From contig NZ_FMBW01000001.1 of NCBI RefSeq assembly GCF_900091725.1, positions 1 to 64,000 of the forward strand: DNA of 64,000 bases, given 5' to 3'. Under the pieces are notes generated by a model that was not told where the DNA came from, did no database searches, and saw only the letters and a list, made by a program, of their open reading frames with translations. Position 1 is the stretch's first letter. Every line of letters starts with the position of its first letter. Shown here piece after piece: positions 26,764-35,249 of this stretch. This DNA is from Streptomyces sp. DvalAA-43 (GTDB lineage Bacteria > Actinomycetota > Actinomycetes > Streptomycetales > Streptomycetaceae). The position numbers and the translations under genes are program-made.

Positions 26764-27693
26764 GTGAGCAAGGTCGAGGACTTCGAGGAACTGCGGCCGC
26801 TGCTGTTCTCGATCGCCTACCGGATTCTGGGCAGTGTGAGCGAGGCCGAGGACGCGGTGCAGGAGACATGGCTGCGCTTCGACGCCTCGGCGACCCGGCC
26901 CACGTCGGCCAAGGCCTTTCTGTCGACGGCCGTGACCCGGATCTCGATCGATGTACTGCGCTCCGCGCGGGTGCGGCGGGAGGAGTACGTCGGGCCGTGG
27001 TTCCCCGAGCCGCTGCTGAGCGATCCGTATCAGGATCCGGCGCGGTCGGCGGAGCTGGCCGACTCGGTGTCGATGGCGGCGCTGCTGCTGATGGAGCGGC
27101 TCAGCCCGCTGGAGCGGGCGGTTTTCCTGCTGCGGGAGGTGTTCGCCTTCGGGTTCGACGAGATCGCCTCGGCGGTGGGGCGTTCGGAGGCGGCGTGCCG
27201 GCAGTTGCTGGTGCGGGCGCGGCGGCACATGGAGGCCGGGCGACCGCGGTTCGCGGCGGACTCCCGGGAGCGGCGGGAGCTGGCGACGCGGTTCTTCGAC
27301 GCGCTGATGAACGGGGATGTGGGCGGGCTGCAGGACATGCTGGCCGCCGACGCGCAGCTGGTCGGGGACAGCGGCGGCAAGGCCCCGCAGCTGGCCAATG
27401 CCGTCGTGGGCGCGGAGAAGGTGGCCCGGGTGCTGGGCGCGGCCTTCCCCTGGCTGCTCCGGATCGACGTGACGTCCGAGCCGCGCGAGGTCAACGGCCA
27501 GCCCGGCGCGGTCTTCCGCGACCGGGACGGCAGGGTCCTGCACGCCCTGGTCCTCGACGTGCTCGACGGGAAGGTCCAGACCGTCCGTGGGGTGATCAAT
27601 CCCGACAAGCTCGGCCACCTCGGGCCGGTCGCCGACGCCTGGGCCATCGACCGCGAGGTGAAGCGGGCCCGTCGGGGGATGAGTCGGGGATGA
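26764..27693 (+). CDS. ECF41-family RNA polymerase sigma factor
   Basis: A 309-residue sigma factor (SigJ-like). Region 2 is at about residues 8-75 (LLFSIAYRILGSVSEAEDAVQETWLRF), region 4 at about 105-160 (LSPLERAVFLLREVFAFGFDEIASAVGRSEAACRQLL), and a ~120-residue SnoaL/NTF2-like C-terminal extension follows. The extension holds the ECF41 motifs DSGGK (202-206, family DGGGK) and NPDKL (about 283-287), known to tune activity without an anti-sigma factor. GTG 26764 is the start. The CMD gene upstream with its matching promoter completes the module. Confidence 0.93.
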   Translation: MSKVEDFEELRPLLFSIAYRILGSVSEAEDAVQETWLRFDASATRPTSAKAFLSTAVTRISIDVLRSARVRREEYVGPWFPEPLLSDPYQDPARSAELADSVSMAALLLMERLSPLERAVFLLREVFAFGFDEIASAVGRSEAACRQLLVRARRHMEAGRPRFAADSRERRELATRFFDALMNGDVGGLQDMLAADAQLVGDSGGKAPQLANAVVGAEKVARVLGAAFPWLLRIDVTSEPREVNGQPGAVFRDRDGRVLHALVLDVLDGKVQTVRGVINPDKLGHLGPVADAWAIDREVKRARRGMSRG

Positions 27694-27790
27694 GCTGACT
27701 CCGGCTTCGAGGGGAGGGAGAGGGAGAGAGAAAGGGGCGGGCGGCACGATCGTCCCGGTCATCCCGCGATCAGCATTCGCACACGGAGAT

Positions 27791-27802
27791 GTTCATTTGA
27801 AC
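27791..27802. promoter_or_regulatory. AT-rich palindrome before the DeoR-type gene
   Basis: GTTCA-TT-TGAAC lies 24 bases before the DeoR start, in an AT-rich island that also contains TTGCGTGATAGAAATT. It could be an operator or overlap the promoter. No second copy was found nearby. Confidence 0.4.
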
Positions 27803-27825
27803 TCTTGCGTGATAGAAATTGAGGC

Positions 27826-28611
27826 ATGGGTGTCGCCAATCGTCTGGACCTGACCCTGCGATTGGTGCAGGGCTCCGACCGGGTTTCCGTGTCGGAGCTC
27901 TCCCATCGTCTGGGCGTCTCGGAAATGACCGTGCGCAGGGACCTCGACGCGCTGGAGCAGCAGGGCCTGGTGCGCAGGGTGCACGGGGGCGCCGTCGCCA
28001 CCCGCCCGCGCGACGAGGACGCGGGGTTCGCCGCGCGGGAGCCGTGGCAGGCAGCCACCAAGGACCGGCTCGGGGCGGCCGTGGCCGCCATGGTGGAGCC
28101 GGGATCGCGGGTGCTGCTCGACGCCGGGACCACGACCGTGCACGTCGCGGCGCACCTGGCCGCCCGTGCGCCGCTGACGGTCGCCGTGCTCAGCCTGCAG
28201 GCAGCGCTGAGCCTGGCCGACCGGCCCGGGATCGACCTGTTGGTCGTGGGCGGCCGCTCCCGTCCTGCCGAACGCTCCCTCGTCGGCCCGCTGGCGCTGC
28301 GCACCCTGGAGTCGCTGGCCTTCGACTGCTTCGTGATGTCCATCGGCGGTGTGCACGCCGAGCACGGCTGGTCGGAGTTCTCGCTGGACGACGCGGCCGT
28401 CAAACAGGTCGGGCTCACCCGGGCCACCCGCACCATCGCGGTGGCGGACGCCACCAAGCTGGGAGTACGCGCGTTCAGCCGGGTCGCCCCGCTCGGCGCC
28501 GTGCACCACTTCGTCACGGACAGGGCGGCCGAGGACGCCGCCACGCACCCCAGCGGCCCGGAGACCCTGGACGCCCTGCGGGACGCGGGCGTCGACAGCC
28601 GCCTGGTCTGA
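27826..28611 (+). CDS. DeoR-family transcriptional regulator
   Basis: A 261-residue DeoR repressor. The HTH is at about residues 5-58 (LVQGSDRVSVSELSHRLGVSEMTVRRDLDALEQQG, HGGA signature), and the DeoRC sugar-phosphate sensor domain follows (about 75-230), with LLDAGTTTVHVAAHL, VVGGRSRPAERSLVGP and the FDCFVMSIGGVHAEHG block. DeoR members sense phosphorylated sugars or nucleoside derivatives. It precedes a DUF4406 and a NUDIX gene on the same strand, closely spaced, so all three are probably co-transcribed. Confidence 0.9.
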   Translation: MGVANRLDLTLRLVQGSDRVSVSELSHRLGVSEMTVRRDLDALEQQGLVRRVHGGAVATRPRDEDAGFAAREPWQAATKDRLGAAVAAMVEPGSRVLLDAGTTTVHVAAHLAARAPLTVAVLSLQAALSLADRPGIDLLVVGGRSRPAERSLVGPLALRTLESLAFDCFVMSIGGVHAEHGWSEFSLDDAAVKQVGLTRATRTIAVADATKLGVRAFSRVAPLGAVHHFVTDRAAEDAATHPSGPETLDALRDAGVDSRLV

Positions 28612-28640
28612 ATGCGCCCCACCCGAGGAGTGAACCGGTC

Positions 28641-29018
28641 ATGAGCAGCGTTCCACGCGCACTGATGATTCTTGTCGCGGGCCCCTACCGCTCCGGCACC
28701 GACGACGACCCCCACGCGCTCGAAGCCAACGTACGGGCGATGAACGAAGCGGCTCTCGTCCTGTTCCGCGCCGGGCACCTGCCCGTCACCGGCGAGGCCC
28801 TCGCCCTGCCGCTCCTGGAGACGGCCGGCAGCACCGGCCCGGGTGACCCGCTCTTCCGGGAGATCTTCCACCCCGTCGCCGAACGGCTGCTCTCCCGCTG
28901 CGACGCCGTCCTGCGGATCGGCGGCCCCTCGGAGGGGGCGGACCTGATGGTCGCCCTGGCCCGTGCGCAGGGCAAGGACGTCTTTGCCGGTCTCGCCGCC
29001 GTACCGGCCGCCCGGTGA
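28641..29018 (+). CDS. DUF4406 (nucleoside-deoxyribosyltransferase-like) protein
   Basis: A 125-residue Rossmann-like protein with the start [50 protein letters not shown], characteristic of DUF4406, a relative of nucleoside 2-deoxyribosyltransferases. The enzymatic activity is not established. GAGGAG lies 12 bases before ATG 28641. The stop overlaps the NUDIX start by four bases (GTGA), giving translational coupling. Placement between DeoR and a NUDIX hydrolase suggests nucleotide-sugar or nucleoside salvage. Confidence 0.82.
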   Translation: MSSVPRALMILVAGPYRSGTDDDPHALEANVRAMNEAALVLFRAGHLPVTGEALALPLLETAGSTGPGDPLFREIFHPVAERLLSRCDAVLRIGGPSEGADLMVALARAQGKDVFAGLAAVPAAR

Positions 29019-29671
29019 CCGCCGGCATCGACACCCCCGACCGGCGCGGCCGCACCGGCCTGGACCGGCACGGCCGCGACCTCACCGGCAACCCGCGCGT
29101 GCGGATCCGCGAGGTGGAGCTGCTCTCCAGCGACTGGTACGTCCTGCGGAAGACCACCTTCGACTACCGGCACGGCGACGGACACTGGAGCCGCGAGCAG
29201 CGCGAGACGTACGACCGTGGTGACGGGGCGACCATCCTGCTCCACAACACCGGACGGCGCACCGTACTGCTGACCCGTCAGTTCCGGCTGCCCGCCTATG
29301 TCAACGGACATCCCGACGGCATGCTGCTCGAAACCGCCGCCGGGCTCCTGGACGGTGACGGCCCCGAGGAGGCGATCCGCCGGGAGGCCGCCGAGGAGAC
29401 CGGGCACACCGTGGGCGCCGTCGAGCATGTCTTCGACGTCTATATGAGCCCCGGCTCGGTCACCGAGCGCCTGCACTTCTTCGCCGCCCCCTACGACACG
29501 GCCGCCCCTGTCACCGGCGGCGGTGGGATCGCCGCCGAGGGCGAGGACATCACCACCGTGGAGCTGCCCTTCACCGAGGCGCTGGACCGGATCCGCAACG
29601 GCACGATCGCCGACGCCAAGACCATCATGCTGCTCCAGTGGGCCGCGCTCGACGGGCCGTTCGCGCCATGA
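29015..29671 (+). CDS. NUDIX hydrolase (NudK/ADP-sugar pyrophosphatase type)
   Basis: A 218-residue NUDIX enzyme. The full NUDIX box G-x5-E-x7-RE-x2-EE-x-G is [22 protein letters not shown] (about residues 109-130). The flanking strands [26 protein letters not shown] and [16 protein letters not shown] are those of the NudK/GDP-mannose and ADP-ribose pyrophosphatases. It would split a nucleoside diphosphate sugar into sugar phosphate and NMP using Mg2+. GTG 29015 overlaps the DUF4406 stop. Third gene of the DeoR operon. Confidence 0.9.
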   Translation: MTAGIDTPDRRGRTGLDRHGRDLTGNPRVRIREVELLSSDWYVLRKTTFDYRHGDGHWSREQRETYDRGDGATILLHNTGRRTVLLTRQFRLPAYVNGHPDGMLLETAAGLLDGDGPEEAIRREAAEETGHTVGAVEHVFDVYMSPGSVTERLHFFAAPYDTAAPVTGGGGIAAEGEDITTVELPFTEALDRIRNGTIADAKTIMLLQWAALDGPFAP

Positions 29672-29789
29672 GGTGACAGGAGCCGTTCCGGGACGCGCCC
29701 GAGGGCTTCACGGTCTCCGGGTGCGGGCGGCATGCTGCTGACCTACGTACGTTCCGCACGCTCTTCACGTACCCCGGGATGAGGTATCC

Positions 29790-30767
29790 GTGTTCGCACT
29801 GCCGCTCGGCCACACTGCTCGGCTCCGCCCCCTGGAGCCCTGGCACGCCCAGGAGTTCCTCGCTCATATCGACCGCGCGCGGCCCTCCGTGGATCCGTGG
29901 ATACCGTGGGCGACCCTCAGCACCGGCCTCGCCTCCGCCACGGCCGTCCTCCAGCGTTACGCCGACAAGCAGGCCGAGGACTCCGCCCGGATCTACGGCA
30001 TCTGGCTGGACGGCACACTGGTCGGTGGCGTCATGTTCACCCGCTTCGACCGCGCCTCCGGGGTGTGCGAGATCGGCTGCTGGCTGGAGGCGGCCGGGGA
30101 AGGCCGGGGGTTGGTGACCCGGGCCTGCCGGGCGCTGATCGACTGGGCCTTCACGGAACGCGGGATGAACCGGGTCGAGTGGTGGGTCTCGGCGGGCAAC
30201 ACCCGCAGCATCGAGGTCGCGCGGCGGCTCGGGATGACCCGTGACGGTGTGCTGCGGCAGCGCTTCCCGCACCAGGGGGTGCGGCACGACAGCGAAGTCT
30301 GGTCGGTCCTCGCCGGGGAATGGCCGCCCGGGGGCGCGGGGCCCGTGGAAGAGGAGCCCGTCTCCGACGTCAAGGCCGAGCTGGACCGGCTGATGCACGC
30401 CTTTCTCGGCGCGTTCGCCACCATCGGCGGCAGCCGGCCGAACCTCCATGTCGTCCGTGAGGTGTTCATTCCGCAGGGGACGATCGTCTCGAACGTCGGG
30501 GACGAGCCCGTGATCTACGATCTCGACTCGTTCATCGAGCCCCGGGAGAAGCTGCTCACCGACGGGACGGTGACGGAGTTCTCCGAGTGGGAGGTCGCCG
30601 AGCGGACCGAGATCTTCGGGTCCGTCGCGCACCGGTTCAGCGAGTACCGGAAGTCCGGTGTCCTCGACGGCAAGTGGTTCGAGGGCTCGGGCCGCAAGAC
30701 CACCCAGTTCCTGCGGACGCCTGTCGGCTGGCGGATGAGCTCGATGGCCTGGGACGACGAGAAGTAG
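29790..30767 (+). CDS. GNAT acetyltransferase fused to an NTF2/SnoaL-like domain
   Basis: A 325-residue fusion. Residues ~1-180 are a RimL-type GNAT enzyme (LGHTARLRPLEPWHA start; WLEAAGEGRGLVTRACRAL acetyl-CoA loop; VSAGNTRSIEVARRLGM). Residues ~195-325 form a separate domain resembling small NTF2-like proteins, from VKAELDRLMHAFLGAF to TPVGWRMSSMAWDDE. The joint is a Pro/Glu-rich linker (about 181-193). There is no frame change at the join, so it is one protein unless an internal GTG in the linker is used. The role of the second domain is unknown. Confidence 0.78.
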   Translation: MFALPLGHTARLRPLEPWHAQEFLAHIDRARPSVDPWIPWATLSTGLASATAVLQRYADKQAEDSARIYGIWLDGTLVGGVMFTRFDRASGVCEIGCWLEAAGEGRGLVTRACRALIDWAFTERGMNRVEWWVSAGNTRSIEVARRLGMTRDGVLRQRFPHQGVRHDSEVWSVLAGEWPPGGAGPVEEEPVSDVKAELDRLMHAFLGAFATIGGSRPNLHVVREVFIPQGTIVSNVGDEPVIYDLDSFIEPREKLLTDGTVTEFSEWEVAERTEIFGSVAHRFSEYRKSGVLDGKWFEGSGRKTTQFLRTPVGWRMSSMAWDDEK

Positions 30768-30788
30768 GGGCGCCGCCGGTAACGGTCC

Positions 30789-30840
30789 GGTCCGGTACGT
30801 ACCAGGTACTTGCCGGTCCGGTACGTACCGGGCACGTGCC
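30789..30840. repeat. Tandem 26-base repeat between convergent genes
   Basis: Two copies of a 26-base unit (30789-30814 and 30815-30840) share GGTCCGGTACGTACC exactly, and a third partial copy follows. Each unit contains the palindrome GGTACGTACC. It lies between convergent stops (30767 and 30885) and may act as a bidirectional terminator or a protein-binding array. Confidence 0.7.
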
Positions 30841-30884
30841 GGTCCCGTCCGGCACGGGCCGCCCCGGGCTCGCGTCCGGGCGCG

Positions 30885-31616
30885 TCAGCCGGTGAAGCCC
30901 GGCACCACCAGACCGGACTCGTACGCGATGACCACCGCGTGGGTCCGGTTCTGCGCGCCGAGCTTGGTCAGCACGTTCCCGACGTGGGTCTTCACCGTCT
31001 CCAGGCTCACCGTGAGGGACTCCGCGATCTCCGGGTTGGACAGGCCGGTGGCCATCGATCGCAGCACCTCCTCCTCCCGCCCCGTCAGCGCCGCCTTCGG
31101 CAGCGCCTCGGCGGAGCCCAACGGGCGGGCGGCGACCATCCGGCGCAGGGCCGCCGGGAAGAGGATCGCCTCTCCCGCCGCCACCACGCGTACCGCCTCC
31201 GCGATCTCCCGGACCGGGCGCCGCTTGAGGACGAACCCGCTGGCCCCGGCGCTGAGCGCGGCGGTGACATAGCCGTCGTTCTCGAAGGTGGTGATCACCA
31301 CGACCTTCGGCGGTGTGGCCGACCCGGCCAGCAACTGCCGGGTGGCCTCGATCCCGTTGCGGCGCGGCATCCGCACATCCATCAGCACCACGTCCGGCCG
31401 CAGCTCCCGCGCCTGATCGACCGCCTCGACGCCGTCGGCGGCCTCCCCGACCACCGTGATCCCCGGCTGTGCCGTGAGCAGCGTGCGCAGACCGCTGCGG
31501 GTCACCTCGTCGTCGTCCGCGATCAGAAGCGTGACGGGGGTGCCGACGGGGCTGGTGGTGGCGGTGGAGCCGGTGGCGGTTGCGGGGCCGGGGCCGGTGG
31601 TCGCGGGGCCGATCAT
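30885..31616 (-). CDS. NarL-family response regulator
   Basis: A 243-residue regulator. A receiver domain occupies about residues 28-145 (acidic pocket IADDDEVT, phosphorylated Asp in VVLMDVRMPRRNG, Lys in GFVLKRRPV), and a LuxR HTH is at about 175-235 (LTGREEEVLRSMATGLSNPEIAESLTVSLETVKTHVGNVL). A ~25-residue Thr/Ala-rich N-terminal tail precedes the receiver. ATG 31616 overlaps the stop of the sensor kinase (ATGA), so translation is coupled. It pairs with that kinase. Targets are unknown. The next gene divergent from the kinase is a DUF4190 protein. Confidence 0.9.
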   Translation of the reverse strand: MIGPATTGPGPATATGSTATTSPVGTPVTLLIADDDEVTRSGLRTLLTAQPGITVVGEAADGVEAVDQARELRPDVVLMDVRMPRRNGIEATRQLLAGSATPPKVVVITTFENDGYVTAALSAGASGFVLKRRPVREIAEAVRVVAAGEAILFPAALRRMVAARPLGSAEALPKAALTGREEEVLRSMATGLSNPEIAESLTVSLETVKTHVGNVLTKLGAQNRTHAVVIAYESGLVVPGFTG

Positions 31617-32917
31617 GCGGGCAACCGTACCGGCAGGCGCACCGTCAGCCGCCAGCGCCGCGGCCCGTCCGGGCCGGCCTCGATCTCGCCGTGCAGCAGC
31701 CGTACGCGCTCGGCCAGTCCGGGCAGACCGTGCCCGGACGTCGGGAAGGCACCCGGGCTCCTGCCCGTGCCCGCCCCGGTCCGGTTGACCACGCTGAGCT
31801 CCAGTCCGTCCGGCGCGGCGGCCACCCTGACCCCGATCGGGCCGCCCGCCCCGTGCCGCAACGCGTTGGTCAGCCCCTCCTGGAGGATGCGGTACGCCGC
31901 CCGGGAAGCCGTCCCCTGCACCTGCGCCAGCTCGCCCGTCAGCTCCGGCTCCACCACCGCTCCCGCATGCCGCAACCGGTCCAGCAGCTCGGGCAGGTCG
32001 GCCAGGGTGCGGGTCGGCGCCGTCCCCGTCTTCTCCTCGCGCAGCACGCCCAGCACGTAGTCCAGGTCCTCCAGCGCGGCCCGTGCCGACTCCTCGATGC
32101 TGCGCAGGGCGGCCCGCGCGGCCACCGGGTCGGCGGAGAGCACCTCGCCCGCCACCGCCGCCTGGATCGTGGTCGCCGTCAGCGTGTGCCCGATCGAGTC
32201 GTGCAACTCGTGGGCCAGCCGGTTGCGTTCGGCCAGCAGCAGCTCCCGTTCGGCCGCCAGTGCGAGCCGCTCGGCCGACGACGGCCCCAACAGCCTCGGC
32301 GCCAGCCACCGCAGGGCGTACGTCACCGCCACGCACACGATCGCCGCCAGCAGCAGGCAGCCGAGGGCCGCCACCCAGCTGCCCCAGCCGCCCGTGGCCC
32401 GCACCGTCCAGCCGAACAGGCTCAACCCCGCCTCGGCGCCGAGCCACTTCCCCGGCAGGATCAGGGCCGCGAGGAACAGCAAACCGCTCGCCAGGGCACC
32501 GGCCCACCCCAGTGCCACATGGAGCAGCAGCCAGACCGAGGTCCGCCGGCGGTCGGCTGCGGACGACACTGCGGAGGCCGGCGCGACGGGGGCCGACCCG
32601 GCGGGAGCCGCTCCGGCATCGGGAGTGCTCGTGGACCGGCGTACGGCGACCGGATCCGGCAAGGGAACGCCCAGCAGGCGGCGGGCGCACACGATCAGCA
32701 CCCGCCGCGTGGTGCGGGCCAGCCCGACCACGCCGATCAGTGCCGCCCAGACCACGAGGGCCAGAGCGACCCGCACCCCGTAGGGGGCGGATCGCCACTC
32801 CGCCACCGGCAGCAGCGCGAGGACCAGCAGTGGGATGCTCGCGAAGGCGCCGCCATAGGCGAACAGCGCACCCGCATACGTGGAGCCGCGCAGCAGCGGC
32901 CGGATTCCCCTGAACAT
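31613..32917 (-). CDS. Sensor histidine kinase (HisKA_3 type)
   Basis: A 434-residue membrane kinase with about four hydrophobic helices in the N-terminal half (two before residue 75, two between 125 and 205) and a disordered Ala/Pro/Ser-rich cytoplasmic loop between. The phospho-acceptor His is in NRLAHELHDSIGHTLTATTIQAAV (HisKA_3). The ATPase domain has YRILQEGLTNALRHGAG (N-box) and GHGLPGLAERVRLL (G-box). ATG 32917 is the start. The product phosphorylates the regulator whose gene overlaps its stop. The signal is unknown. Confidence 0.9.
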   Translation of the reverse strand: MFRGIRPLLRGSTYAGALFAYGGAFASIPLLVLALLPVAEWRSAPYGVRVALALVVWAALIGVVGLARTTRRVLIVCARRLLGVPLPDPVAVRRSTSTPDAGAAPAGSAPVAPASAVSSAADRRRTSVWLLLHVALGWAGALASGLLFLAALILPGKWLGAEAGLSLFGWTVRATGGWGSWVAALGCLLLAAIVCVAVTYALRWLAPRLLGPSSAERLALAAERELLLAERNRLAHELHDSIGHTLTATTIQAAVAGEVLSADPVAARAALRSIEESARAALEDLDYVLGVLREEKTGTAPTRTLADLPELLDRLRHAGAVVEPELTGELAQVQGTASRAAYRILQEGLTNALRHGAGGPIGVRVAAAPDGLELSVVNRTGAGTGRSPGAFPTSGHGLPGLAERVRLLHGEIEAGPDGPRRWRLTVRLPVRLPA

Positions 32918-33052
32918 GATGCGGCCAGTATGACCGGATCGTTCCCCAGCGGCCTCCCCCGATCGAGGGAGGCCGTTTTCCCGCCTTTCCGCGATGTGCG
33001 GCAGGGACCCCGCGCACCAAGATCGTGTCCTGCCCAGTTCACGGGAGGACTG

Positions 33053-33490
33053 ATGATGAACACGCAAGGGACGAAGACGTCGCCGCATCACACGGCGACG
33101 CCGACCGAGGCCGTATCGAACGGGCCAGGTCCCGGCTCCGGCCTGCGGCCTCCGGTCGCCAGGAACAGCAGGAACAGCAGGAATGGCACAGCCGTGGCTG
33201 CCATGGTGCTCGGCATCATCAGCCTGATCACCTCGATCGTCTTCGTCGGCGGCCCGCTCGGCGTCATCGGCCTGGTCCTGGGCGTCGTCGCCCTGATCAA
33301 GGCCAGGCGTACCGGCGTCGGCCGGGGCATGTCCGTCACCGGCCTGCTGACGTCGTTCCTCGCGATCGTGGTGTCCGTCCTGGTCGCCGTCCTCCTGGCC
33401 TGGTACGCCGACCACACGCAGAAGTGCTACCGGCCCGACAGCTTCCAGCAGTACCGGCAGTGCGTTCACCAGCAACTCAGCGGGGACTGA
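33053..33490 (+). CDS. DUF4190-domain membrane protein
   Basis: A 145-residue protein with a disordered hydrophilic N-terminus (about 1-45, with an N-S-R-N repeat) and two membrane helices, about 47-80 (VAAMVLGIISLITSIVF then GPLGVIGLVLGVVALIKARR) and 95-120 (MSVTGLLTSFLAIVVSVLVAVLLA), which is the DUF4190 pattern of Streptomyces. A GGGAGG site precedes tandem ATGs at 33053 and 33056. It is divergent from the kinase/regulator pair and may be its target. Function unknown. Confidence 0.85.
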   Translation: MMNTQGTKTSPHHTATPTEAVSNGPGPGSGLRPPVARNSRNSRNGTAVAAMVLGIISLITSIVFVGGPLGVIGLVLGVVALIKARRTGVGRGMSVTGLLTSFLAIVVSVLVAVLLAWYADHTQKCYRPDSFQQYRQCVHQQLSGD

Positions 33491-33643
33491 CCGGGACCAA
33501 CCGGCAGCCGGCGGCGCGCTCCCGGTCCCGGCGCCCCGGCCATGCCGTCATGCGCGGACACCCAGGCGACGGAAGCAACCAACTCCCGTGCACACAAGGC
33601 CAGATGGACCGAACACCTCTCTCCAGCAAGGACGGGCGACACT

Positions 33644-35176
33644 GTGCGAAACAAACACATAGCATCCCTTCTGACTGCCGGTGCCGCGGCGACTCTCCTG
33701 TCGGCGCTCACACCCGTACCGGCCTTCTCCGCCTCCTCGGCCACCGAGGCCAAGGACCCGCTGCGGCAGTACACCCAGCAGACCCTCCGATGGCAGCGCT
33801 GCGACGCCGAGAGCCCGGCCTCCTTTCAGTGCGCGACGCTCAGGGTGCCGCTGGACTACAGCGATCCCGGTGGCAGGAAGATCGACATCGCGGTGTCCCG
33901 GCTGCGGGCGAGCGACCCGGAGAAGCGGCGCGGCGTGCTGCTGCTCAACCCCGGCGGCCCCGGCGGGCCGGGCCTGAGCCTGCCCGTGAACCCGAATCTG
34001 TCCCTTCCCCAGGAGGTGAAGGGACGGTACGACCTCATCGGGTTCGACCCGAGGGGCATCGGACAGAGCTCTCCCGCCGGCTGCGGTCTGACCGACGACG
34101 AGCAGAACGACGAACGCCCGTACAAGGCCGCGACCTTCGCGAAGGACGTGGCGTGGGCACGTACGGTGGCCGACAAGTGCCAGGCCAGGATGGGCGACAC
34201 GCTGCGGCACCTCACCACCCGCAACACCGCCCGCGACATGGACGTCATCCGTGCCGTGCTGGGCGAGCGGAAGATCTCCTACCTGGGCTACTCCTACGGC
34301 ACCTACCTCGGCGCCGTCTACACGCAGATGTTCCCCCGGCGGGCCGACCGGTTCGTGCTGGACAGCGCGACCGACCCCGCGTGGGTCTGGCGGGGCATGT
34401 TCCAGGGGATGGCGGAGGGGGCCGAGCACGCCTTCACACGCTGGACCGAATGGACCGCCCGCCGGCACACGACGTACCACCTGGGCGCCGCCCCGGCCGA
34501 GGTCCGCGAGACCTTCTGGAAGCTGGTCGCCCGAGCCGACCGCGTCCCCGTCGACTCCGGCGGGAGCCGGCTGAGCGGTGCCGACATCCGCTCCGAGCTG
34601 CGCGGCATGTTCCCCCACGTCCAGAGCGCCGCCGAGCGGGTCGCCGAGCTGAAGCGGGCGGCCGAGGGCGGGAAGGCCGCCCCGGCCGTCACGACCGAGG
34701 CGACCCCGGATCCCGTCGCAACGGCGTCCGCCCATGACGTCCCGCCGGACAACAACGCCGCGAGCGCCTGGGCCGTCCTGTGCGCCGACTCCCGTACATG
34801 GCCGCAGGACCCCGAGCAGTACCGCTACGACGCGATCCGCGACAAGGCCCGCTATCCGCTGTACGGCGACTTCGCGTCCAACATCAAGCCGTGTGCCTTC
34901 TGGAAGCAGGGCAGCGAGCCCGCGACAACGGTGAACAACAAGGCCGACGTGCTGATCCTGCAGAACCAGTGGGACCCCCAGACGCCCCTGCCCGGCGCCC
35001 GGGGCATGCACCGGGCGCTGCGCGGCTCCCGGATGGTCACCGTCGCCGGGGGCGAGGGGCACGGTGTCTACGGCCTCGACGGATCCTGTGCGGACAAGAG
35101 CGCCACGGCCTATCTGACCACGGGCAGGCTCCCGGCCGAGGACCTGACCTGCCGGACGCCGTCCGGTCGGAAGTAG
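33644..35176 (+). CDS. Secreted tripeptidyl aminopeptidase-like alpha/beta hydrolase
   Basis: A 510-residue secreted serine peptidase of the SlpD/SlpE/tripeptidyl aminopeptidase group, which removes peptides from protein N-termini outside the cell. A signal peptide covers about residues 1-33 (ending AFSASSA). The catalytic Ser is in YLGYSYGTYLG, Asp in NQWDPQTP and His in GEGHGVYG. The oxyanion region is NPGGPGGPG. GTG 33644 is preceded by AAGGA. The earlier in-frame ATG would place residues before the signal peptide. A strong terminator follows. Confidence 0.9.
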   Translation: MRNKHIASLLTAGAAATLLSALTPVPAFSASSATEAKDPLRQYTQQTLRWQRCDAESPASFQCATLRVPLDYSDPGGRKIDIAVSRLRASDPEKRRGVLLLNPGGPGGPGLSLPVNPNLSLPQEVKGRYDLIGFDPRGIGQSSPAGCGLTDDEQNDERPYKAATFAKDVAWARTVADKCQARMGDTLRHLTTRNTARDMDVIRAVLGERKISYLGYSYGTYLGAVYTQMFPRRADRFVLDSATDPAWVWRGMFQGMAEGAEHAFTRWTEWTARRHTTYHLGAAPAEVRETFWKLVARADRVPVDSGGSRLSGADIRSELRGMFPHVQSAAERVAELKRAAEGGKAAPAVTTEATPDPVATASAHDVPPDNNAASAWAVLCADSRTWPQDPEQYRYDAIRDKARYPLYGDFASNIKPCAFWKQGSEPATTVNNKADVLILQNQWDPQTPLPGARGMHRALRGSRMVTVAGGEGHGVYGLDGSCADKSATAYLTTGRLPAEDLTCRTPSGRK

Positions 35177-35186
35177 GAAGCCCCGA

Positions 35187-35224
35187 CTGCCCCTCACCGT
35201 CCCGCGCGGGACGGTGAGGGGCAG
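35187..35224. terminator. Perfect hairpin between convergent genes
   Basis: A 19-base perfect inverted repeat (35187-35205 / 35206-35224), with the tip GCGC as loop, starts ten bases after the peptidase stop. It would also end the convergent lipoprotein gene at 35250. No T-tract. Confidence 0.85.
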
Positions 35225-35249
35225 CCTCCGTGCGGCCGGGGTGTCCGGA

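Noticed and set aside
30885..33020. A kinase-regulator fusion of 711 residues
   Set aside because: The part before 31616 reads the kinase gene out of frame. An ATGA overlap separates two normal genes.
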